A DNA stretch of 64,000 nucleotides from Asterias rubens (Eukaryota; Echinodermata; Asteroidea; Forcipulatida; Asteriidae): assembly GCF_902459465.1 (NCBI RefSeq), contig NC_047070.1, positions 14,596,156-14,660,155 on the forward strand, given 5' to 3'. How positions within the stretch are numbered: position 1 is the stretch's first letter; every line of letters starts with the position of its first letter. The position numbers and the translations under genes were made by a program. Below are positions 1 to 11,000 of this stretch, one piece after another. The notes beneath the pieces are model-generated. The model saw only the letters and a program-made list of their open reading frames with translations. It had not been told where the DNA came from and made no database searches.

Positions 1-134
1 GTTGCCCCTGGTCAGTGCCTTGGTGCCCTTGAAATGCTCCAGTAGAAACTTACAATTTCCTCATAGGGTGCCCTTTACCTAGGAGAAAATGCCTTGGTGC
101 CCTTGCCCTTTCAAAAATGAAGCATACAGGCCTG
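1..134 (+). repeat. CAGGCCTG-family short element (left end cut by window)
   Basis: Reads TGCCTTGGTGCCCTTGAAAT ... GCATACAGGCCTG, the consensus right part of a ~170-bp element found many times in this window. Complete copies begin CAGGCCTGATACTTCA and end TGAAGCATACAGGCCTG, imperfect inverted ends. Confidence 0.8.
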
Positions 135-539
135 TAAACATTTAAAGCGAAGTTGGGTTGAGTTACACTCATCCAAGTTGAGTTAAAGCAGTTAGCTCCG
201 TCCATTGACGTCACCGTTTCCATAGCAGTGAGTGAGAGAGAACAAAACACGAAAAAACAACAACAACACTAACGAAAAGCTTGGAGAAAAACGCCATTAT
301 CATCTGAGGCTGGTTTTAATTGGCTGTAGTTCTCGGTCTATATTATTTAATTGCGACTGCAGTAACTTTCAAGACAAAATAAAACAACTGCCTATTGAAA
401 ACGTCAGTAACCTTTCTATAATTATGCCTCATTGTTTGTACTTCCTATCCATTAGGCAGAGTATTCACCATCAAAATGGCCTGACCTTCAAGTCGAGATG
501 GTTGTGTGGACCACACAATCAATACTTACAATATAATAC

Positions 540-962
540 TTAAAGGCAGTGGACACTATTGGTAGTTACTCAAAATAATTATTAGCATAAAACCTTTCTT
601 GGTGACGAGTAATGGGGAGAGGTTGATGGTATAACACACTGTGAGAAACGGCTCCCTCTGAAGTGCCATAGTTTTCGAGAAAGAAGTGATTTTCCACGAA
701 TTTGATTTCGAGACCTCAGATTTAGAACTTGAGGTCTCGAAATCAACCATCTAAACGCACACAACTTCGTGTGACAAGGGTTATTTTTCTTTCATTATTA
801 TCTCAATTACAATATAATACTTAAAGGCAGTGGACACTATCGCAACTTTGATGACCGATTGAGCTCAAATTTTCACAGGTTTGTTATTGTATGCACATGT
901 TGAGATACACCAACTGTGAAGGCTAGTCTTTGACAATTACCAATAGTGTCCACTGCCTTTAA
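540..962 (+). mobile_element. TTAA-flanked MITE, copy 1, with internal flank duplication
   Basis: Terminal inverted repeats AGGCAGTGGACACTATTGG and CCAATAGTGTCCACTGCCT are bounded on both sides by TTAA. TTAA target duplication is the hallmark of piggyBac-type transposons, so this is probably a non-autonomous derivative. It encodes no transposase. The internal hairpin GAGACCTCA...TGAGGTCTC is shared with the other copies. The flank plus left terminus recur inside the element near 809-840. Confidence 0.8.
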
Positions 963-2159
963 CAGTAACTGTAAGCAGCCCATCGTAACGATCATGACTT
1001 TAGTGTACGTTCTGGTAATTACAGTGCTATTCACACGACAGCAATTTAACTGGGGTCCCTTACTTAATTTTAGCATGTTGTAGAATGTAGCAATATCTGA
1101 CAAGACTCTTCAAGAGAACTTGGACAGTAGAAACAATTGTTGTCCTTTCACACTATAGACCCATTGGATATGGTGTCACACTCTCAATAAGGAGGCAGAT
1201 CATTGGACAATAGTTGTTCTCTGTGAGTAAAAATGGACCTCAGAGAACCTATAGCGTTTTGCGTTATGGAAGGGGGAGCTATTGGCCCTATGAATTGGCC
1301 ATATATATAGTTACAAGGGCTTGAATCAAAGGTGTAAAAACAGTGACCGAAACACCTCTGCAGTGTCCTACAGAGCCTACTATATAAATACACAAATTAA
1401 TGAGGCCAAAAGCGGCCCGGACCCCACCCTGTAATGCCTTGTTCTTTTTAATAGAAATGCCCAAAATAAAGAGGTGTGATGCACGATTGCACTGCCGTCT
1501 GGACAGACACCATCTCCAGTCATACAAGGATAAATAATCAGTGTTACTGCTTGCAGTCAACTTAAGGTGTGACCCCCCCCCCCCACCTGAATCAGCGCCA
1601 GTTGAAGCACAGCACTAAGGACACACAGGGAGTGTTTTAAATAGAGCATTATAGTGTTTTAAATTACCACGCACAATATAGCTTTGTACACTCATTGAGA
1701 ATGATATAAAATTCCTGGATCTGCGCTGGTTGAAGTACGGCACTAACGACACAAGATAGTTTTAAATGACCGCGCACAATAGAGCTTTGTACACTCCCTG
1801 ACAATGATGTACCAAGCGCCTAGCGTAGACTACACTTTCAAACAAAGGTGTCGCACACACGCTTATGCGTGGCAAAATAAATGTGTAACACAATCATTAC
1901 ATACTGGTACTCAATGTACAAAAAGCACCCGCCCATACGCATAACCATAGAACCTCAATGCAACTTGACCCTTTGAGATAATAAGCCAAATAACGCGACC
2001 AAAATTGTTACTAGATTCTTCACAGAAATTTGGTGCTTGCACAGTAAGCAGCGAAAGGTGATGGTAAGCGCAGTATTCAGCGGTAAGCAGAGCAATGAAA
2101 TTGGGCTCTGACAGCAGTTGACAAGATTCAACAGGAACTGAATTCCAAACAGTCCTCAC
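963..2159. other. CHMP7 intronic sequence with diverged tandem repeat and poly-C tract
   Basis: No CHMP7 exon is found here. There is a poly-C run at about 1572-1584 and a diverged direct repeat with period about 128 bp (GTTGAAGCACAGCACTAAGG at 1601 against GTTGAAGTACGGCACTAACG at 1729), spanning roughly 1592-1807. Bases about 1980-2110 resemble the CCCAATTTCAT foldback family. Confidence 0.55.
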
Positions 2160-4651
2160 CTTTGAGCCATCTGGTATTACTTCTACATGGGCCTTCTTCA
2201 TCTTTTGCAGGTAGAGAAGCACAAGGTCAAAGGTCATCTCATCACCACAAACATCTTGACATGCATCTCTGAGAGTCGCATAGTCTACAAGATTGTCCAT
2301 CTTCTCACACTGTCGATGGGTGTCTAAAATGGACTCTGAGATTTCCTAGATTAATTGAGATGAAACAAAATTTGATTTTTAAATTTTTAATTTTTTTGAG
2401 AGGGCAAGGACATACTAATTTTTCAAAGAGAACTTATGTGGCAAATGTTCAAGTCTGTGTGAAACTTTTGAAGGGCCATGACCAGGGCAAAAAAGACATG
2501 GCCTCAATAATGATGTAGCCTTTATGTAATCTCAGGCAAAATGGAAGAAAAATGGAAGGCATTTTGCAATCGATTTAAATGCACACACTGTGAGACAAGC
2601 TGGGGAAAAAAAGTGATTAATAACTATAAAATTGAATTGAACTGAAATCCAAGTCACAAGATTACAGGGTGCGGTCGACCCGATACTTTCGAACAGCTTT
2701 GACGTCATTCCAGGGGCTCACCCAGGTCAGCCTCAAGTTCCCTGCTTGTGGAATGGGTCACTTGGGTCTGGCCCGAGGTGCATGACATCACCACGAGGGG
2801 GTGAGTGTTCGTTCGATTAGCTCATGGCAGGGGCTCACCCGGATGAGCACACCGGGGTTGACCTGGGGTAGCCAGACGAACGCACCCAACGTGTTAACTT
2901 AAAATCTTAAAGTTGTGATTTTGGAATGCAAACACCAGAACCCTCTCAATACTTAAAAGCTTCACTGGGTCTTTCAAATTTTGTTTTATTTTTGGGCTGA
3001 AGTGAAATACAAGTGAAAGACATCAATTTAGTAATACCTTCAACACATCCATGAGAATGTAGCTTCCACTTAGCTTTGACTCACTGCCCTTAAACATGTA
3101 GCCAACAGCCCATGACACTGGTCGTCTCATAAACTGATGAACGCCCCAAGATAACCACGATGCATTCACGCTGTTTTTGAATTCATCAATGCTGACAATT
3201 TGTCCATTGCTACTCAAAAGAAACAAAACAAATCAATGGTTAGTTGTAGTTGCATTGCTTTAAAGGCATTGGACACTATTGGTAATTACTCAAATTAATT
3301 TTTAGCATCAATTCACTTGGTAATAAGTAATGGAGAGCTTTTGATGGTATAAAACATTGTGAAAACAGCTACCTCCGAAGTGACGTAGTTTTAGAGAAAG
3401 AAGTAATTATCCACGAATTTGATTTTGAGACCTTAGAATTAGATTTTGAGGTCTCGAAATCAAGCATCTGAAAGCACACCACTCGTGTGATAAGGGTGTT
3501 TTTTCTTTCATTGTTATCTTGCAACTTTGAGGTCTCGAAATCAAGCATCTGAAAGCACACCACTCGTGTGACAAGGGTGTTTTTTCTTTCATTATTATCT
3601 TGCAACTTTGACGACCAATTGAGCTAAAATTTTCCCAGGTGTGTTATTTTATGCATGTTGAGATACACCAAGTGAGAAGACTGGTCTTTGCCAATAGACC
3701 CTTCCCATGAAATATGTAAATTGCACATAGCGCCTGCGCACTAACATCGCGCTGTTTTGTACACGGCTAATGGGTGCGTGACGCAGATGCGATTGCACGT
3801 CTGCTTAGTGCACAACTCTATGGCGTTTGCCAACCAACAGGGTCTGTACGCATGCGTGAATGTGATTAGCATATTTCACGGGAAGGGACCATTACCAATA
3901 CTAGTGTCCATTATCTTTAATACATGGAATCACTGTCTCAAAAGAATAGACTTACATCTCTCAATAGGCCGATGAATGTATAATGTTAGTTTCTCCTCGT
4001 CAGTATCTGCATTGAATATAAGCCCCACATGAAACTGTTTGTTCATTCGGGGTATATTTTACAACATTACATATAAAAGTCCCTCTAACAGCCATTTAAA
4101 AGCTAGTCGCTACCCTTGGACAATTTTCCGTACGGAGTCACCACTTTTTCAAACGTTTTTACAAAAAAGGATATCTCATTGAGGTAAATTGATGAAAAAG
4201 TGGTGGCGCCATACGGAAACTTTTCCCTACCCTTTTATTTATTCCCTTCTTTTATGAAAAAACCCATATACTTTTACTAATTTGGAAGTTCCTTTTAATA
4301 AAAAAAAAGTGTTTATTAATTTATTTTATTTAGCTTTTTTATTAGGCCTATTTTTTATATGATGCAAAAAAATAAATCTCACTTTGCCATTTCTCGAAGG
4401 ACTCTATCCAATCCCATAGGTAGCCGACCTTTTCTTCTTAACCCTTCAGCTGCTCTGTCGCACTCAAACACAGCACATCTCTTCTTTTTGCACCTTTCCT
4501 CGATCAGCTGCGACCAGAATTTAAGTTTATTGTCCCAGTCTTTTGGGTTTACTGTCCTGTTTTGCCGAAAGTCCGAAAACAGATAACTCATGCGTTCGTC
4601 GTCGTCCCAGCACGGCGGAAAATACTCCGTTTTCTTGGAGTCCCCAGCCAT
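2160..4651 (-). CDS. CHMP7: Charged multivesicular body protein 7, N-terminal half (partial, 3' exons off window)
   Basis: Three coding exons on the minus strand: 4651-4383, 3209-3038 and 2345-2160, with GT/AG junctions and consistent phase (89 codons+2 nt, 1 nt+57 codons, 62 codons), giving the first 209 residues. The protein starts MAGDSKKTEYFPPCWDDDER; residues 17-60 contain DDDERMSYLFSDFR and WDNKLKFWSQL, matching the start of animal CHMP7. Exon 2 carries ASWLSWGVHQF and exon 3 carries DEMTFDLVLLYLQKMKK, which align with human SSWISWGVGVF and DERTFYLVLLQLQKEKR. This half forms the paired winged-helix, ESCRT-II-like region that in human binds membrane and the inner nuclear membrane protein LEM2. 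The ESCRT-III core should lie left of position 1; I found no further exon in 1-2159. It is head-to-head with TTF2, and intron 1 holds two nested foldback elements. Known family role: seeding ESCRT-III at the reforming nuclear envelope and in endosomal sorting. Confidence 0.92.
2346..3037. other. CHMP7: CHMP7 intron 2
   Basis: Holds a diverged CAGGCCTG-type fragment around 2400-2530 and the direct motif CAGGGGCTCACCC at 2712 and 2829. Nothing else is recognised. Confidence 0.5.
3260..3920 (+). mobile_element. TTAA-flanked MITE, copy 2, with a nested element and internal tandem duplication
   Basis: The left end is TTTAAAGGCATTGGACACTA and the right end CTAGTGTCCATTATCTTTAA. An ~83-bp block (GAGGTCTCGAAATCAAGCAT onward) is duplicated in tandem near 3447 and 3530. 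The right arm is split by the element at 3697-3890. Confidence 0.75.
3697..3890. mobile_element. Nested ~194-bp inverted-repeat element
   Basis: Begins GACCCTTCCCATGAAATATG and ends CATATTTCACGGGAAGGGAC, about 20-bp inverted ends with a few mismatches. It interrupts the right arm of the TTAA-type element, so it inserted later. No coding capacity. Confidence 0.7.
4118..4226. mobile_element. GGCGCCACCACTTTTTCA foldback element, copy 1
   Basis: A small palindromic element: GTACGGAGTCACCACTTTTT on the left and its complement AAAAAGTGGTGGCGCCATAC on the right, around GATATCTCATTGAGGTAAAT. Related copies lie at 5297, 47212 and 52312. Confidence 0.75.
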
Positions 4652-5090
4652 TCAAGAACTCCACCGTCACCTACCGGTTGATTCAGACCTGAAAGTGCCG
4701 TCTTTGCAAATTTAAACAGCCTAAAAATGTAATTTATTTGTTTGTTTTTACGTCAATTGTCATTCTTTACGCCAGACGACATTTGTCCCAAATTTTGTAA
4801 ACATTTGTGACGAGTCTGGTTGCAAACATATTGCCTTCATGTAACCATATGCACGATTTACACACGAGAAGAGGCGGTTACCAGATTCTATTGGATTGCC
4901 CAATACCTCGCTTGTCCCAAAAAAATGAGGGCGCTGATTGGTCGAAACGTGGAAGCAAATTTAAAGGTCCAATTTGTAAAGGGCTTTCCCCATCGCAGAG
5001 CAGCTGAAGTAAACACTTGCTGGGTTGTTTTTGAGTCGATTTCCTGATATCTGTTGAAAAGATTCGCGATCGGAAGATCTATTCACTGCA
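4652..5090. promoter_or_regulatory. Bidirectional CHMP7/TTF2 promoter region
   Basis: The two start codons, 4651 (minus) and 5091 (plus), are only 439 bp apart and point away from each other. The interval is not repeat-derived and contains CCAAT-box candidates: ATTGG at 4890-4894, CCAAT at 4900-4904 and GATTGG at 4936-4941, the last in a locally GC-rich stretch. No TATA box is obvious. The role is inferred from geometry; transcription start sites are not visible. Confidence 0.7.
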
Positions 5091-8000
5091 ATGGATAACG
5101 TGTTATGTGACGGTCATGGTAAGGTTTGATTTGGGCTTATTTGATGGAGTAAATTAAGAAATTATACCGTGTTTTTGTCATGCCAAATTATTAAAATGAA
5201 CACGATGAACGGGTTTGTGCGTCCTTTGCTATGCTGACATCAATAAACGATTCACAGTCAACAATCAAGTTAATCAACACATGACATCGACACTGTGGAT
5301 AACTTTCCGTATGGCGCCACCACTTTTTCACTCATTTTTACAAAAAGGGATATCTCATTGAGGTAAATTAGATACTATATTATTTCATATCGAATGAAAA
5401 AGTGGTGGCGCCATACGCCTACGGAAACTTTTCCAAATGTAATGACGGTTAATTATTATTATTATTATTATTATTTTATTCGCCATAACAGTACGAAACA
5501 AAATACATTGACAACATTATACCCCAAGATGGGCAAGGGACAACAAAGCAAATACATACTATGATCCGTAGATCTGTTGCCCCAGAATAAAGGAGTGTTT
5601 TATTTACTCATTACTGGTTGATTATAATATAATTAATATGGATGGGGGGAAGATCCAATTTACTCAAATAAAAAATTGCTTTTTTTTTGTTGGGGGGGGG
5701 GGGGGTGACTGGATTATAGGATACGGAAAGTTTTCTAATTCATAATTCTGTGCCAATCCAATACCTCTCTGCTGTTTTACTCCCTCGCTTCTTCCTTGTC
5801 CCTATATATGCCCTACGCCGCTACGGAGATGAAATCATTTTTTTCAAATAGAAATCAATGCTTTAATGCCTAGATTTCCCCCAGTTTTGTCACTTACACA
5901 ATTGTTTGTGGAGTGAGGAGAAGAGAGTATTGGAATGGAGGATTAATTAAAAGCCACATGCTACATAGTATTTCTATTTGCCAAATGTGCTGGAAGCTTT
6001 GATAAATGTTGGAATTAATCTTAATATTCTATAGGAAAGCCATGTTTCCTGAAGACTGGCACGAAGGAAGGACCAAACAAAGGCAAGAGTTATTACATCT
6101 GCAGCATCGGATTGGGGAAACAGTGTGAATACATTTCCCCAGCAAGGTATGTAGTTGTACGCTAAAGACCTTTTTAAAAGTTTCACCACGAGAAAGACCT
6201 AGAATTACACAGAGACCATGTTGTCTCTTTTGCCCCAAGTATTGGCCTTGGTTCCCCATAGTTCAAAAGGATCCAACCGACTTAGACTTTCAAATGGAAG
6301 TGGCCTTTGCAAGATGAAAATGGCCTTGCCCTCTCAAGGATGAAATTCCTGGCCTGTTGACCGTCTGTCTAGCTAGTTCAAGGTTGAAAATCATCCATTT
6401 AAAAAGTGAAATATGGAACAGTAAAAAATGCTCACAAACTTTAATAACATAACTTCCTTGTCTTGCTGGCTGGTCACTGAAGGTGTTTTGTCCTTTTCTT
6501 TCTTTTAAGTTTAAAGAAATTAACATATTAATTTTGTTTTTTGTTTATTTTAAAAAGTGAAATATGGAACAGTAAAAAATTCTCACAAACTTTAATAACA
6601 TAACTTCCTTGTCTTGCTGGCTGGTCACTGAAGGTGTTTTGTCCTTTTCTTTCTTTTAAGTTGAAAGAAATTAACATTATTAATTTTGTTTTTCGTTTAT
6701 TCAGGTTACCAGTTTCTTCTTGCCTGGTACATGATGATAATGTTGTGGAGCTACAGGCACTTGGGACCAGCTCTTCAACTGGTGAAGAGAAGTAAGCAAA
6801 GAAATAGTGTTGAATTTAAAAGCAATATAGTCACACTGCATGTACATGTACATCGGTGAAATTCACAGAAAACTATGAAAGTTAACAATCATCTTTTCAT
6901 TTCCAAAAATCAGTTTCAGGCCTGATACTTCATGGAGGCAACAAAGGGGATTGCCTCCATGCCCCTGTCATTGCCTCTGTGCCTTTGAAATGCTCTGGCG
7001 TACAAATTTACAACTTACTAGTAGTAGGGTGCCCTTTACCAAGGAGAACATGCCTTTTTATGAGCTACCGGTAAACATTTAATGGTTTCTCTTTTTCTTT
7101 TTTTCACCAAAATACAAGATTTATGAAAGCTACAAACAAACATATAGGTTGTTAAATTCAGTTTATCTTTTAATTTCTCTCTTTTAGACGTTATTTTCGG
7201 TGCAGTAAGTTCAGGGAGATCGGTAAGGGTTGGTGTGGCTCAGTCGTCATCAACAAATCTAACCCAAAGGTAAGAGTTAAGCTGTTGTGTTTCATTCAAA
7301 AAGTGTGTCTGGTATAAAAATCATACATGATACAAGTTTGGCTGACAACATGTCCTGGACTGGTAAGACCAGTTTGATGTCTCCATCCTTGCATATTTTG
7401 CATGTTACGTAACGGCAACAAACTTCATACGTTTAGGGTTATAATTTCATACTTATTGTTTTTCCCCTCTGTCCATCACAGATGGATACCTCAGGACGCC
7501 AGCCATTAAAAGATCGGAACGGATTGCATGATAAGGGTAAATCTGATAAGCCGATCCAACACAAACCCCATCAAGATAACACCACTACATCAAACCACTT
7601 CAAGCTTCCTCGAAGCAATCCCACTTTTGACACTACTTCACAAGTTGTCGGGAGGCAAGAAAGACATGGCTCGTCAACAGTGTATGTGGATCCAACCCCT
7701 AGTCGTTCAGACCTACCAAAGAAGACCGGGACGACAGAGGAAAGGAGAGTGTCTCATCATGTGTCACAAAAAGCGACAATCGATGAGTTGTCTGAGAGCT
7801 TCAGCTCTCAAATGGCAATTTCTGAGGCTGATGATGTCTTTGAAGAGCCTGCCGTGGGCCCTAAGGAGTCATCACAAGGTCTGGAACCAAAGAGTAAAGG
7901 AGCTGTAGGACATCATGTAGAGATGGGAGAAGCTGGAATGGTAGGGATAAGAGAGGGGCAACACCAACGGGCGAAGGCAGTCAGTCGATCAGCTTCCAGT

Positions 8001-11000
8001 TCTGTCTCATCAAGCAGCTCAAGATCATCCAGTACAGGAAGCTCTGTGTCTTCCACACTGGGGAGCAGCCGTCCATCAACCGTCCCACCCCATCAAGAGC
8101 AACCAGTTGTGCCAAAGCAATCCACCACATCATCCATTCAGAGCAGACAAGCCCAATCCAGCGAAGTTATCGATCTAACATCAGCCGAGCAAGCCCCTTC
8201 ATCAGTGGCCACCAAGCCCCAAAGCAATGGAGCAAGGGCGATTACCTCTACCATCCGCTCCATCGCCCCTGCTCCGAGCGTTACCACCGGGCCGGTGAAT
8301 CTCTTTCAGGCCTATGGGAAGACAACCCAACAGGGATTAGTAGCTTTAGAAGTACAGCAAGATCTGCAGCTAAAACATCGACTACTTAGAGATCTTGACA
8401 AACAAAGGGTTAGTACAAATCTTGACAAAGCTGTAATGTTCATCATACATTTGGAAACAAACTTAAATAGTGAAGGTTAGAGGACTGAAAAAAACTAATT
8501 GAGAGCTCCTGCTGTAAATTAAAAACAAAAGAGATAAGAGTTACAATGTTTGTCTGCAAATCTGGGTTGGGCTTTTTTCCTCAGATAAGTTTGAAGCAAC
8601 ATACTTCTTTTTTTCAGGATGTAGTGAAATCTGTTCCATTGTCGATGCTACCAGACAAGGGTGCTAAGCTTATTCAGAGAGTATTGACTACAGAAGCAGA
8701 GATCAAAGCTGTTGATGCAAGACTAAAGAAAGCCCAGACCAATGGTACAGTATGCATTCATATACAAACATATAGTGGCATAGTGTATCGTGGCCGAGTG
8801 GTCTAGTTCACCAGACCCAAGCAGCAGCAGAGTGTGGGTTTGAATCCTGGTCATGACGCTTGTGCCTTTGAGCATGGCACTTAACCAAAAGTTGGGAAGG
8901 TAGTCCATTCTGCTCTACCAGCCAGGGTCATTGTGGATGATACCCAAGCCTACATCGTTACAGACTTTGAAGGGGATAACCCTGTTTCAGCCCCAGGAGT
9001 AGGTTTGGTTCGAACGAGCCCATGATGAGAAATACAATGTAGCCTCCACTTCGAAGGCACAGTCCATGGCCTGGTGATTTTAGCAATCTCTCTCCAAAAA
9101 AAAATTAATGAAAGATTTCTGTCTGCTGCCAACGAGTGTTCCAAAGTCTGATATTGTTTTTTCAATTTTTTTTCAAACTGTGGAAAATTTACATTATTCA
9201 CCCCTTTTTGTCCTAGGAATGTTTCCACAGCAACTATTGAACGGCAAACCTCTGGCCATGACCTCAGCCTCGGGGGCCTCAATTCAGCAGCAACAGTTTA
9301 TGGCATACCAATTTGCAGGTAAACATTATTGCCCGTCATGGACGATCTGTCTGGCGCACTTGACTCAAGCTCTGATGTTTTCGATCAGCAGAATGTGGGT
9401 TTGAGTCCTGGTTTTGACACTTAGCCTTAAGCAAGACTCTAAGCATTATTATTGCTTTCCTTTTGATGGGGCGTGTAGTCCTTGGCCCAATTTTGTTGGC
9501 TTATTTACCGGAAAGCAAATTATGCTAATTATAGCATAAACATGTCTGTAAGAAAATATGTGTTTCACAACAAATGATGAACAAATTTGACCTATACTGT
9601 CAAAATAGCATTTAAAGATGCCACAAATCTCTGTTGCGTATTTCCATTGCTACAACCAAAATAAGCATGATATAAACAGGTTTAACATCCCTGAACAAAA
9701 ACTACATTTTAGCAAGCATTTTGAAGACATGTTCATGGATTGTTTGTTAAAAACTATAGCAATACTCTTATAAACAAACTTTCCACTTAAATTTGACTAG
9801 AATCTTTCTCCATCTAAGAGTAAGACTTTGAGTAATATACAAAGTTAGTACCCTGCCTTCTTGAATTGTGATAGGTTTGATTTCGCTTTGCAGCCCAGCC
9901 ACAGATCCAGACTCTGTACGGAGGACGTATGACCAGCACCAGACAAAAAGAAGTAGGAGCTATCACTAACTACGCAATCGAAAAACTACACACGTAAGAA
10001 CGTTATTCTTTCCCTATATAGACCTGTTATCGTTGATGTTGGCCACATACAGCTGCCAACTTTTCCTGATTCTGCACAAAGTTCCCTGGAAATAAACCAT
10101 CCTTTCATGCGCTTACTAACAATTTGAAAATCTCCCTAATTATAGAAAGTTTTTCCCTACTATGTTGAATGCAGTTCTAAAGATAGACTTCCTGATTGTT
10201 GTTCACATCTCCCTGTTGAGAGGAAGTGAAGTTAATCACAGAAGTCCCCTTGATCCATTGAAGTGAAAGTAATTTCCTACCCTCTGCCCAAGTTGTAGTT
10301 GAAAAGCAGGGGTGGGTTTCACAAAGAGTTAAGACTAGTCTTATCTCGAGTTAGGACCAGTTACTCGTCCTAACTTAGGACTATCCATGCAGTTTGTGTA
10401 TCTCCTAGGACTAGTCCTAAGTTAGGACTTGTCCTAGCTCTTTGTGAAATCGACCCCCGGACGGTTTTTTTTCAGAACTGAGAAGTCTCCTGAATTCCAA
10501 AAACGTCTACTCTGCAGTAGAAGAATATAAAGCAATTGAGAAGTTCTCAAAAGAACATAATCTACTCAGCAAAAAGATACGCACATGGTGTTACCGTAAA
10601 CCTAATATTTACACCTCTTTTTGTTATTTTCCCCTAGATCTCTACAGACATGCCCTTCTGCTGACACAGAGACTGATGACCCCAAAGGGTTAAAGGTCAC
10701 ACTCATGACCCATCAACGACAAGCTTTGACCTGGCTCATCTGGAGAGAAAAGCAACATCCTTGTGGAGGAATTCTGGGTAAGTAGCTACATGTATTGCAA
10801 CAAGCCCACAACAAAATGAATTCATCAAAATCAATCAAACTTGGCCAATGGGTTGTGATGAACTTGAGATAGGACAGGTGGACACTTGGAACATATTATA
10901 AAATCAAATTTGTAGGATTTAAGTCCGTCATACTGAATGAGCTGTTTTGACCAAAGAAACCCAATAATAGTGATACAATTATTTAACCAGTCGGTGTTCT

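Noticed and set aside
232..543. 103-codon open frame on the plus strand next to the first element
   Set aside because: Low-complexity Asn/Lys start, no domain, and it ends at a transposon boundary.
1911..2158. Extension of CHMP7 exon 3 beyond GSK to residues VRTVWNSVPVES...
   Set aside because: A good GTGAGG donor follows GSK, homology to CHMP7 stops there, and the extension runs into a repeat found elsewhere in the window.
3369..3605. 78-codon minus-strand frame with a repeated MLDFETSK motif (also near 29435, 31669 and 19113)
   Set aside because: It is the translation of the TTAA-type element's hairpin region and appears wherever the element is inserted; not a gene.
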